Assembly (NCBI GenBank): GCA_036655715.1
Contig: JAVVPO010000109.1
Coordinates: forward strand, 1-5,940
Reading direction: 5' to 3'
DNA length: 5,940 nt
DNA from: JAVVPO01 sp036655715
GTDB taxonomy: Bacteria; Bacillota; Clostridia; Lachnospirales; Cellulosilyticaceae
The notes beneath the pieces are model-generated. The model worked only from the letters and a program-made list of their open reading frames with translations, ran no database searches and was not told where the DNA came from. Shown in pieces: positions 1 through 5,817 of this stretch (position 1 is its first letter; each line of letters opens with the position of its first letter). The translations under genes and the position numbers were made by a program.

Positions 1-14
1 CTTTTTATTTAAAT

Positions 15-1427
15 CTATTTTACATCAAAACCGAAGTAGTTCACTGTATTGTTGTAAGAAATATCTGATACAAGTTGTCCAAGTGTTTCCATATCTGCTG
101 GATACTCACCATTTTCTACCCATGTTCCAACTAAGTTACAAAGGATACGACGGAAGTACTCATGTCTTGTGTAAGAAAGGAAGCTTCTTGAGTCTGTAAG
201 CATACCGATGAAGTTTCCAAGTAATCCAAGGTTAGCGAGTGAAGTCATTTGCTCGATCATACCTGTTTTTGTATCGTTGAACCACCAACCAGAACCGTGT
301 TGGATTTTACCTTTTGCTTCTGTACCTTGGAAAGTACCAATGATTGTACCAATTGACGCATTATCACCAGGATTTAATGAGTAGATAACTGTTTTTGGCA
401 ATTCATTTGTGATGTTAAGTGCATTGAGTAATCCAGCAAGAGCTTCAGCACATGGGTATGTTCCGATAGCATCAAATCCTGTATCTGCACCTAATTTATC
501 AAACATATTTTTGTTTGTATTTCTGATAGCACCAAAGTGTAATTGCATTACCCAGTTGTGTTTTGCGTACTGCTTACCACAGAATACTACGATAGCTGTT
601 TTGTATTTATCAGTTTCGTATGGAGTAAGTGCTTCGCCTTTAAGACCTTTTTGGAAGATAAATTCTAATTCTTCTGAAGTAGCTGCGATGTATGGTACAT
701 AATCAAGACCGTGGTCTGATACTCTACATCCTACTTCGTGGAAGAAGTCTATTCGGTTAGCTAAAGCTGTGCATACATCTGCAACAGTTTTAATTTCTAC
801 ACCAGATACCTCAGCAAGTTTAGCGATGTACTCAGCAAATCCAGCTTTTTCAACGTTTACTGCTTTGTCAGGTCTGAATGTTGGTAATACCTGAATATCG
901 AAAGTTTCATCGTTTTTGATAGCGATGTGGTATTCTAATGAATCGATTGGATCATCTGTTGTACAGATAGCTTTTACATTAGAAGCTTTCATGATATCTC
1001 TAACTGTCATAGAACCTGAAGTTAATTTTTCGTTACATAAGTTCCATACTTCTTCAGAAGTCTTTGGAGAAAGAGCTCCGTTGAAGTCGAAGTAACGTTG
1101 AAGTTCTAAGTGAGTCCAGTGGTAAAGAGGGTTACCAATAGCTTTTGGAAGTGTGTTTGACCATGCTTCGAATTTTTCTCTTGGTGTTGACTCAGTACCA
1201 GTGATTAACGCTTCTGGTGTACCGTTTGAACGGATTGCACGCCATTTGTAGTGATCTCCGCCAAGCCAAACTTCAGTGATGTTTTCAAAGCTTTTGTTCT
1301 CAGCTATTTCTTTTGGGTTGATATGGCAGTGGTAGTCAATAACTGGCATTTTTGCTGCATAATCGTGATAAAGAGTTTTAGCTGTTTCGTTAGAAAGTAA
1401 GAAATCTTGATCCATAAATTGTTTCAT
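15..1427 (-). CDS. uxaC: Uronate isomerase (D-galacturonate/D-glucuronate isomerase)
   Basis: This cytoplasmic enzyme of the amidohydrolase superfamily interconverts D-galacturonate and D-tagaturonate, or D-glucuronate and D-fructuronate, as the first step of hexuronate breakdown. The 470-residue protein has the same length as E. coli UxaC as I remember it, and the N-terminus (FMDQDFLL) aligns without offset to E. coli FMTEDFLL, which fixes the start. Visible family motifs are DYHCH at 31-35 (the metal-binding HxH), GDHYKWRAIRSNG at 57-69, TTDDPIDSLE at 156-165, SDHG at 237-240, HGSGWWFND at 377-385 and TDSRSFLSYTRHEYFRRILC at 411-430. An AGGAG site at 1436-1440 lies 8 nt before the ATG. The gene starts 17 nt after the repressor gene on the same strand, and I see no terminator between them, so it is probably co-transcribed from the repressor promoter. 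The TAG stop is at 15-17; any terminator lies outside the window. The gene is intact. Confidence 0.97.
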   Translation of the reverse strand: MKQFMDQDFLLSNETAKTLYHDYAAKMPVIDYHCHINPKEIAENKSFENITEVWLGGDHYKWRAIRSNGTPEALITGTESTPREKFEAWSNTLPKAIGNPLYHWTHLELQRYFDFNGALSPKTSEEVWNLCNEKLTSGSMTVRDIMKASNVKAICTTDDPIDSLEYHIAIKNDETFDIQVLPTFRPDKAVNVEKAGFAEYIAKLAEVSGVEIKTVADVCTALANRIDFFHEVGCRVSDHGLDYVPYIAATSEELEFIFQKGLKGEALTPYETDKYKTAIVVFCGKQYAKHNWVMQLHFGAIRNTNKNMFDKLGADTGFDAIGTYPCAEALAGLLNALNITNELPKTVIYSLNPGDNASIGTIIGTFQGTEAKGKIQHGSGWWFNDTKTGMIEQMTSLANLGLLGNFIGMLTDSRSFLSYTRHEYFRRILCNLVGTWVENGEYPADMETLGQLVSDISYNNTVNYFGFDVK

Positions 1428-1444
1428 AATGATAGCTCCTTTTT

Positions 1445-2440
1445 TTATAAAGTAAAAGTTTCTCGTTCAATGAGTTTTGAAGAGATAACTAATTTATCAG
1501 GTACACTTTTGCCATCTAATACCTCTGTTAAGGTATTGATAGCTTGGCTACAAAGTACTTCAACCATATTATCTATGCTACTTAGAGTGGGTGATACACA
1601 TTCGCAAAGTATAGAATTATTAAATCCTATAATGGAGATATCTTTGGGAATCTGATAACCACGCTTAGTAATAGCCTTGATAGCACCAATAGCTAGCAAA
1701 TCTTCAGAAACAAGAATTGCTGATGGTGGGGGATTAAGGTTTAATAAGTTATCTACATAAGATTCAACTGTTTGGAGGTCTAGTGGAATCTTGATAACAA
1801 AATCCTTATTAAAAGAAAGATTACATTTTTCTAGGCCTTTTTTATAGCCGCTTAATTTTTGAGAGCTACTATAAGTCTCTACATCGTAGAGATAGGCTAT
1901 ATTAGTATTACCCTGTGCATGAAGTTTGCATACATTATCAACCATAGCATTGTACTCATCACATATGATGCAATAAGTATTATCAAGTTCTATAAGACCA
2001 TTAATAATAATAACAGGCATATGCTGGGCAATCTTTTCAATATGTGAATTATCTTCTTTTTCTTTAAAAGTAGACCCAACTAAAATTAAAGCATCTACTC
2101 GTTTACTAAGTAAACTCTCCATGGCTTTAGATTTACCCTCTAAATCAGAACCAGTACAATAAAGCATACTGTCAAACCCATGTTTTCTTAAGGAAGATTC
2201 AATAACTGATACTGCTTTTGCATAATAAATGTCAGCTACATCTGTACAGAGAACCCCTATTATTTTCATAGAGTTGAGACCTAATCCACGTGCGAAAATA
2301 TTTGGTGTATAGCCTTCGTTTTCCATCACGCGCACTATCTTTTCTTTTGTTTTTGCGCTAACGTTAGGACTATTATTAAGCACTCTAGAAACAGTGGCTA
2401 TAGAAACGCCTGCTCTTTCGGCAATATCATAAATATTCAT
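1445..2440 (-). CDS. LacI-family transcriptional repressor of the hexuronate genes
   Basis: A 331-residue LacI/GalR-type regulator, a normal length for the family. The N-terminal helix-turn-helix (residues about 3-22, DIAERAGVSIATVSRVLN) is followed by the third helix region and a hinge (YTPNIFARGL, 44-53). A periplasmic-binding-protein-like effector and dimer domain begins near 58 (MKIIGVLCTD). Typical C-terminal motifs are LVSEDLLAIGAIKA (243-256), ISIIGFNNS (268-276), SPTLSSID (283-290) and LIERETF (323-329). Residue 274 is Asn where LacI has an effector-contacting Asp. Nine cysteines are present, including C157-I-I-C160 and C279-E-C281. An AAGGA site at 2450-2454 lies 9 nt before the ATG. 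The gene is divergent from uxaBA and directly precedes uxaC, and a LacI-type operator covers both predicted transcription starts. I therefore infer an autoregulated repressor of galacturonate use; the effector is not known from sequence. It may correspond to regulators named KdgR or UxaR/UxuR in other Firmicutes, but I cannot assign a symbol. Confidence 0.93.
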   Translation of the reverse strand: MNIYDIAERAGVSIATVSRVLNNSPNVSAKTKEKIVRVMENEGYTPNIFARGLGLNSMKIIGVLCTDVADIYYAKAVSVIESSLRKHGFDSMLYCTGSDLEGKSKAMESLLSKRVDALILVGSTFKEKEDNSHIEKIAQHMPVIIINGLIELDNTYCIICDEYNAMVDNVCKLHAQGNTNIAYLYDVETYSSSQKLSGYKKGLEKCNLSFNKDFVIKIPLDLQTVESYVDNLLNLNPPPSAILVSEDLLAIGAIKAITKRGYQIPKDISIIGFNNSILCECVSPTLSSIDNMVEVLCSQAINTLTEVLDGKSVPDKLVISSKLIERETFTL

Positions 2441-2457
2441 AGTAAATCATCCTTTTC

Positions 2458-2471
2458 TGTAAGTGCTTACA
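2458..2471 (-). promoter_or_regulatory. LacI-type operator of the repressor-uxaC promoter
   Basis: Read on the minus strand the site is TGTAAGCACTTACA, an inverted repeat symmetric at 12 of 14 positions around a CA centre. It begins 6 nt after the -10 box and ends a few bases before the repressor ribosome binding site, so a bound repressor would overlap the transcription start. It is the same 14-mer as the site before uxaB. This form is typical of LacI-family operators, so autoregulation by the adjacent gene product is inferred. Confidence 0.82.
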
Positions 2472-2477
2472 CCTCAT

Positions 2478-2506
2478 ATTATAAAATTTTTGTACTCATA
2501 AGTCAA
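2478..2506 (-). promoter_or_regulatory. Sigma-A-type promoter of the repressor-uxaC operon
   Basis: On the minus strand the -35 box TTGACT (2506-2501) is followed by a 17-bp spacer and a perfect -10 box TATAAT (2483-2478). Transcription is predicted to start at about 2471, giving a leader of about 31 nt before the repressor ATG. The operator occupies about +1 to +14. The near-consensus boxes imply a strong promoter held down by the repressor. Prediction from sequence only. Confidence 0.8.
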
Positions 2507-2531
2507 ATACTTACTTATTGACAAAAGTAAA

Positions 2532-2557
2532 ATTATTAAGCTTTTAAGCATAATAAT
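2532..2557. repeat. 26-bp AT-rich dyad between the divergent promoters
   Basis: The sequence is an inverted repeat centred at 2544.5. The outer arms ATTATTA (2532-2538) and TAATAAT (2551-2557) pair perfectly. After one A/A mismatch, the inner arms GCTT (2540-2543) and AAGC (2546-2549) pair around a central TT. It sits about 73 bp upstream of the predicted repressor transcription start. It could be a binding site for a second regulator or a structural element; its function is unknown. Confidence 0.5.
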
Positions 2558-2660
2558 AGATAGAAGACAAGATTTGCTGAAAGTAAAAATTGTAAGATAT
2601 AACTATAAATTTTTAATAGTATTTTTAAATGGAAATAAATGAAAAATTAGAATATTAAAT

Positions 2661-2674
2661 TCATGTATACACGA
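2661..2674. promoter_or_regulatory. TGTATACA-centred dyad upstream of the uxaB -35 box
   Basis: The perfect 8-bp palindrome TGTATACA (2664-2671) extends to TC-n-TGTATACA-n-GA, with 12 of 14 positions symmetric. Its centre is about 50 bp upstream of the predicted uxaB transcription start and 8 bp separate its edge from the -35 box. The core resembles operators of some GntR-family regulators (the B. subtilis GntR site contains TTGTATACAA). No GntR-type gene is in the window, so this is a candidate site for another regulator. Confidence 0.35.
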
Positions 2675-2682
2675 TTAATATA

Positions 2683-2711
2683 TTGACTAATACTAAAAAG
2701 ATAAGTAAAAT
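2683..2711 (+). promoter_or_regulatory. Sigma-A-type promoter of the uxaBA operon
   Basis: The -35 box TTGACT (2683-2688), a 17-bp spacer and the -10 box TAAAAT (2706-2711) form a near-consensus vegetative promoter. The predicted start is near 2718, giving a leader of about 40 nt before the uxaB ATG. The geometry is identical to that of the repressor promoter. Confidence 0.8.
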
Positions 2712-2717
2712 GAGAAA

Positions 2718-2731
2718 TGTAAGCACTTACA
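2718..2731 (+). promoter_or_regulatory. LacI-type operator of the uxaBA promoter
   Basis: TGTAAGCACTTACA lies 6 nt after the -10 box, over the predicted transcription start, and 10 nt before the AGGAGG ribosome binding site. It is identical, in the same orientation relative to its gene, to the operator of the divergent promoter; the two centres are 260 bp apart. Repression of uxaBA by the adjacent LacI-family protein is the simplest reading. Confidence 0.85.
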
Positions 2732-2757
2732 AAAAAACGTAAGGAGGAGAAAATAAA

Positions 2758-4218
2758 ATGAAAAAAATTCAAGATATACAAATAAATAAAGTAGCACGTC
2801 CAATTAAGGTGATTCAATTTGGTGAGGGTAACTTCTTAAGAGGTTTTGCAGATCATATGATAGATATTGCCAATGAAAAAGGTGTTTTTGACGGTAATAT
2901 AGCTATTATCAAACCTATTGCATGGGGAACTGTAGATACATTTAAAGAGCAAAACAGCAACTATACATTAACTCTTAGAGGTAAATTAGAAGGAAATGTA
3001 GTAAATGATCATAGAATCATTACGTCTGTATGCGATACAATCAATCCATTTGATACTTATGAAGCTTATGCAGATCTTGCAAAATGTGAAACATTAGAAT
3101 TCGTTATCTCTAATACAACAGAAGCAGGTATTGTATTTAATGGGGAAGATAAAATCGAAGAAGTTCTTTCCTCAACATATCCAGGCAAACTTACTAAATT
3201 CTTATTAGATAGATATACTCATTTTAATGGCGATGCAAGCAAAGGACTTATTCTTCTTCCAGTAGAGCTTATTGAACACAATGGTAAAAAACTTAAAGAA
3301 TGTATCCTTAAATATGTAGAGCTTTGGCAATTAGAAGCTGACTTCAAAGCTTGGATTGAAAACAACAACATTTTCTGCGATACATTAGTAGATAGAATTG
3401 TTACAGGATACCCACAAGAAGCAGAGCAAATTTTTGAAGAAATCGGTTATACAGATAAATTACTAGTAGTAGCAGAGCCATTTGGACTTTGGGTTATCGA
3501 AGGACCAGCTGAAGTAGCCAAGAGATTCCCACTTGATAAAGCTGGTATGAACGTAGTATTTACAGATAACCTTAAACCATATAGAGAACGTAAAGTAAAA
3601 TTATTAAATGGTGCACATACAGGGACAGTACTTGCTGGTTACTTAGCAGGCGAGGACATTGTAAGAGGATGTATGGAAGATAAGACTATTAGAACATACA
3701 TGGAACAACTTATGTTTGATGAGATTGGAACAACAATTAACTTACCACAAGATGATGTAAAAGCTTTCGCTAACTCAGTTATCGAGAGATTTGAAAATCC
3801 ATTCATTGATCACAGCCTACTTGCTATCTCACTTAACTCTGTATCAAAATGGAAAGCTAGAATCTTACCAAGCATGAAAGATTATGTAGCAGCTAATGGT
3901 AAATTACCAAAAGTTATTACATTCTCATTTGCAGCATTAATGGCATTCTACTATTCACAAGAACTTAACGGCAGTGTATTAGTAGGTAAAAGAGGAAATG
4001 ATACTTACGAGATCAAAGATGACGGGGATGTATTAGAATTCTTCGCTGAAAACACAGCAAAACTTTCTATGCCAGAAGTAGTAAATGCATTTGCAAGTAG
4101 TACTAAATTCTTCGGTGAAGATTTAACAGCTTACGAAGGATTTGTAGAAACAGTTGTTAAGCATTTAGAAGATATCAATATGCAAGGTATGAAAGTAACT
4201 TTAGAAAAGCTTATATAG
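2758..4218 (+). CDS. uxaB: Tagaturonate reductase (altronate oxidoreductase)
   Basis: This cytoplasmic NAD-dependent enzyme of the mannitol/polyol long-chain dehydrogenase family reduces D-tagaturonate to D-altronate, the second step of galacturonate breakdown. It has 486 residues, against about 483 in E. coli UxaB. The N-terminal nucleotide-binding motif IQFGEGNFLRGF (19-30) is the UxaB form. Other UxaB-like blocks are FVISNTTEAGI (115-125), TLVDRIVTGYP (209-219), LKPYRERKVKLLNGAHT (272-288) and NPFIDHSLLAISLNS (347-361). In the last part of LKPYRERKVKLLNGAHT, K279, N284 and H287 keep the K-x4-N-x2-H spacing of the catalytic residues known in this family. These sequence blocks favour UxaB over the related fructuronate reductase UxuB. 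An AGGAGG site at 2742-2747 lies 10 nt before the ATG. The gene is first in the plus-strand operon, with a strong promoter and an operator upstream. It is intact and codon use is typical of the locus. Confidence 0.96.
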   Translation: MKKIQDIQINKVARPIKVIQFGEGNFLRGFADHMIDIANEKGVFDGNIAIIKPIAWGTVDTFKEQNSNYTLTLRGKLEGNVVNDHRIITSVCDTINPFDTYEAYADLAKCETLEFVISNTTEAGIVFNGEDKIEEVLSSTYPGKLTKFLLDRYTHFNGDASKGLILLPVELIEHNGKKLKECILKYVELWQLEADFKAWIENNNIFCDTLVDRIVTGYPQEAEQIFEEIGYTDKLLVVAEPFGLWVIEGPAEVAKRFPLDKAGMNVVFTDNLKPYRERKVKLLNGAHTGTVLAGYLAGEDIVRGCMEDKTIRTYMEQLMFDEIGTTINLPQDDVKAFANSVIERFENPFIDHSLLAISLNSVSKWKARILPSMKDYVAANGKLPKVITFSFAALMAFYYSQELNGSVLVGKRGNDTYEIKDDGDVLEFFAENTAKLSMPEVVNAFASSTKFFGEDLTAYEGFVETVVKHLEDINMQGMKVTLEKLI

Positions 4219-4222
4219 GAGG
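4217..4222 (+). promoter_or_regulatory. uxaA ribosome binding site overlapping the uxaB stop codon
   Basis: AGGAGG begins inside the TAG stop of uxaB (4216-4218) and lies 7 nt before the uxaA ATG at 4230. It fixes that start and suggests that translation of the two genes is coupled within one mRNA. Confidence 0.85.
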
Positions 4223-4229
4223 AAGCCGC

Positions 4230-5666
4230 ATGTTAGATCGCATTAAGATTAATGAACTTGATAATGTAGAAGTTATATTACAAGAGACCCAAGAAGTACC
4301 AGCAGGACACAAAAGAGCACTTAAAGCTATCAAACAAGGTGAGCCTGTTATCAAATACGGTAGCCCAATTGGATATGCTACTTGTGATATAGAAGAAGGT
4401 GAGTGGGTACACACTCAAAACATCAAGACATTACTAGGTGATGTTTTAGATTATACTTATAGCCCAGAATTTAGCTGGCCAGAAAAAGTAGAAACTAGTA
4501 CTTTCATGGGTTACAAAAGAGAAGATGGTAAAGTAGGTATCCGTAATGAAGTATGGATTATTCCTACAGTTGGTTGTGTCAATGACATAGCTAAAATCAT
4601 CGAGAAACAAGCACAATCTCTTTTAGTAGAAGGTATCGATGGCATTTATGCATTCACACATCCATACGGCTGTTCACAAATGGGAGATGACCAAATTAAT
4701 ACGCAAAAAGTATTAAGTGGACTGATTCATCATCCAAACACAGCAGGTGTATTAGTACTTGGACTTGGTTGTGAAAATAGCCATATCGAATCACTTAAAG
4801 AAGTACTTGGAACTTATGATGAAACGAGAGTTAAATTCTTAGTATGCCAAGATGTAGAAGATGAAGTAGAAGCAGCTATGGAAGAGATGAAAGTGTTAGC
4901 GGATCATGCTGTAACTTATCAAAGAGAATCTGTAGAGGCATCTAATCTTATTATTGGTCTTAAATGTGGTGGATCTGATGGATTCTCAGGGATCACAGCG
5001 AACCCGTTAGTAGGTCTGTTCTCAGATAAGCTGATAGCGCAAGGGGGTACAACGATTCTTACAGAAGTACCAGAGATGTTTGGTGCGGAAACACTTCTTA
5101 TGAATAGATGTATCAACGAAGGCGTATTCGACAAAACAGTACACTTAATCAATGATTTTAAAGAATACTTTATCAAGCATGATCAGGTTGTATACGAAAA
5201 TCCTTCCCCAGGAAATAAAAAGGGTGGTATTTCTACATTAGAAGACAAATCACTTGGCTGTACACAAAAAGGTGGAAGTGCTCCAGTAGTAGATGTACTG
5301 AGTTACGGGGAAAGAGTAGAGACTAAAGGTCTTAACTTACTTCAATCACCAGGAAATGATTTAGTAGCGGCTACAGCTCTTGCTGTATCAGGAGCGCATG
5401 TTGTATTATTTACGACAGGTAGAGGGACTCCATTTGGATGCCCAGTACCAACTGTGAAGATTGCGACGAATACAGCACTTGCTACGAAGAAAAAACATTG
5501 GATTGATTTCAATGCAGGCCCAATTGCTGAAGGTAAGGATATGAATGTTGTAGCGGATGAGTTCTTTGAGTATATCTTGAAGTTGGCGTCTGGTGAGGTT
5601 CATACTAGAACTGAGGAGCAGGGGATTAGAGATTTAGCTATCTTTAAGAATGGGGTTACATTATAA
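4230..5666 (+). CDS. uxaA: Altronate dehydratase
   Basis: This enzyme dehydrates D-altronate to 2-keto-3-deoxy-D-gluconate, the third step of galacturonate breakdown. It belongs to the UxaA/GarD family of iron-dependent sugar-acid dehydratases. The protein has 478 residues. The N-terminal SAF-type domain covers about 5-75 (IKINELDNV, GHKRALKAI at 26-34, VIKYGSPIGYA at 40-50, GEWVHTQN at 57-64). The catalytic domain covers about 92-478: GYKREDGKVGIRNEVWIIPT at 94-113, THPYGCSQMGDDQINT at 143-158, LGLGCENSH at 177-185, KCGGSDGFSGITANP at 245-259, LTEVPEMFGAE at 277-287, NPSPGNKKGGISTLEDKSLG at 324-343, LQSPGND at 371-377 and TTGRGTPFGCPVPTVKIATN at 395-414. It is about 17 residues shorter than E. 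coli UxaA, mainly through a shorter loop in the SAF domain before GHK; the C-terminal IFKNGVTL matches the family end. It is translationally close to uxaB (11-nt gap). The last ~60 codons use far more G-ending codons than the rest. Confidence 0.97.
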   Translation: MLDRIKINELDNVEVILQETQEVPAGHKRALKAIKQGEPVIKYGSPIGYATCDIEEGEWVHTQNIKTLLGDVLDYTYSPEFSWPEKVETSTFMGYKREDGKVGIRNEVWIIPTVGCVNDIAKIIEKQAQSLLVEGIDGIYAFTHPYGCSQMGDDQINTQKVLSGLIHHPNTAGVLVLGLGCENSHIESLKEVLGTYDETRVKFLVCQDVEDEVEAAMEEMKVLADHAVTYQRESVEASNLIIGLKCGGSDGFSGITANPLVGLFSDKLIAQGGTTILTEVPEMFGAETLLMNRCINEGVFDKTVHLINDFKEYFIKHDQVVYENPSPGNKKGGISTLEDKSLGCTQKGGSAPVVDVLSYGERVETKGLNLLQSPGNDLVAATALAVSGAHVVLFTTGRGTPFGCPVPTVKIATNTALATKKKHWIDFNAGPIAEGKDMNVVADEFFEYILKLASGEVHTRTEEQGIRDLAIFKNGVTL

Positions 5667-5718
5667 GGTGGCTTTTTGAGTAGGTATATATAAGGAAGAA
5701 AGTGTGGCTCCTTTGGGG

Positions 5719-5734
5719 AGGTGAGAGATCACCT
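5719..5734 (+). other. Small hairpin with a GAGA tetraloop
   Basis: AGGTGA (5719-5724) pairs perfectly with TCACCT (5729-5734) around the loop GAGA, a GNRA-type tetraloop. It lies inside a possible larger stem formed by AAGAAAG (5696-5702) and CTTTCTT (5747-5753). It has no T tract of its own, so it is not a terminator alone. Confidence 0.5.
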
Positions 5735-5746
5735 GCTTGAGGGGGT

Positions 5747-5771
5747 CTTTCTTTGTGTGAGAAAGTTTTTT
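5747..5771 (+). terminator. Probable intrinsic terminator of the uxaBA operon
   Basis: CTTTCT (5747-5752) and AGAAAG (5760-5765) form a 6-bp stem with the 7-nt loop TTGTGTG, followed directly by six T (5766-5771). The form is canonical but the stem has only two G-C pairs and would be weak. It lies 81 nt after the uxaA stop codon. The 5' arm can pair instead with an upstream segment at 5696-5702. Confidence 0.5.
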
Positions 5772-5787
5772 GGTAAGGTCCGGTGAG

Positions 5788-5817
5788 AAGGGCGAGGAAG
5801 GTTTGCTCTTCGCTTTT
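5788..5817 (+). terminator. Second terminator-like hairpin
   Basis: GCGAGGA (5792-5798) pairs with TCTTCGC (5807-5813) through six standard pairs and one G-T pair around an 8-nt loop, followed by TTTT (5814-5817). The flanking AAGG and TTTT can extend the stem. It is stronger in G-C content than the first hairpin but has a short T tract. It may act as a back-up terminator for uxaBA. Confidence 0.4.

Larger units (their letters stand above)
2441..2757. promoter_or_regulatory. Divergent regulatory region between the repressor-uxaC and uxaBA operons
   Basis: This 317-bp, very A+T-rich region carries no credible gene; the longest short frame I looked at (ATG at 2629) ends after nine codons. It contains two back-to-back promoters, each with a downstream operator, separated by about 176 bp between the two -35 boxes. 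Two dyads that the LacI-type repressor does not explain lie between them (2532-2557 and 2661-2674). I see no convincing catabolite-repression (cre) site apart from the operators themselves, which are LacI-family in form but have CA/TG rather than CG at the centre. Confidence 0.85.

Noticed and set aside
409..702. 97-codon plus-strand frame inside uxaC
   Set aside because: It lies antisense within the clearly conserved uxaC reading frame, and I see no ribosome binding site or family motif. It is a shadow.
1407..2047. Plus-strand frames antisense to the repressor gene
   Set aside because: They overlap a full-length LacI-family gene with recognisable domains, and their products resemble no family I know.
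2518..2523. Perfect plus-strand -35 hexamer TTGACA
   Set aside because: At 16-18 bp downstream there is only CTTTTA/TTTTAA-type sequence, and the better TAATAA match is about 27 bp away, so it does not make a credible promoter.
2629..2658. Possible leader peptide starting at ATG 2629
   Set aside because: It has nine codons, no ribosome binding site and lies upstream of the predicted uxaB transcription start.
4211..4414. Minus-strand frame over the uxaB-uxaA junction
   Set aside because: It is antisense to the conserved N-terminal domain of UxaA, and the peptide has no recognisable features.
4919..5603. Minus-strand frames of 85 and 65 codons inside uxaA
   Set aside because: Both are antisense to strongly conserved catalytic-domain blocks of UxaA.
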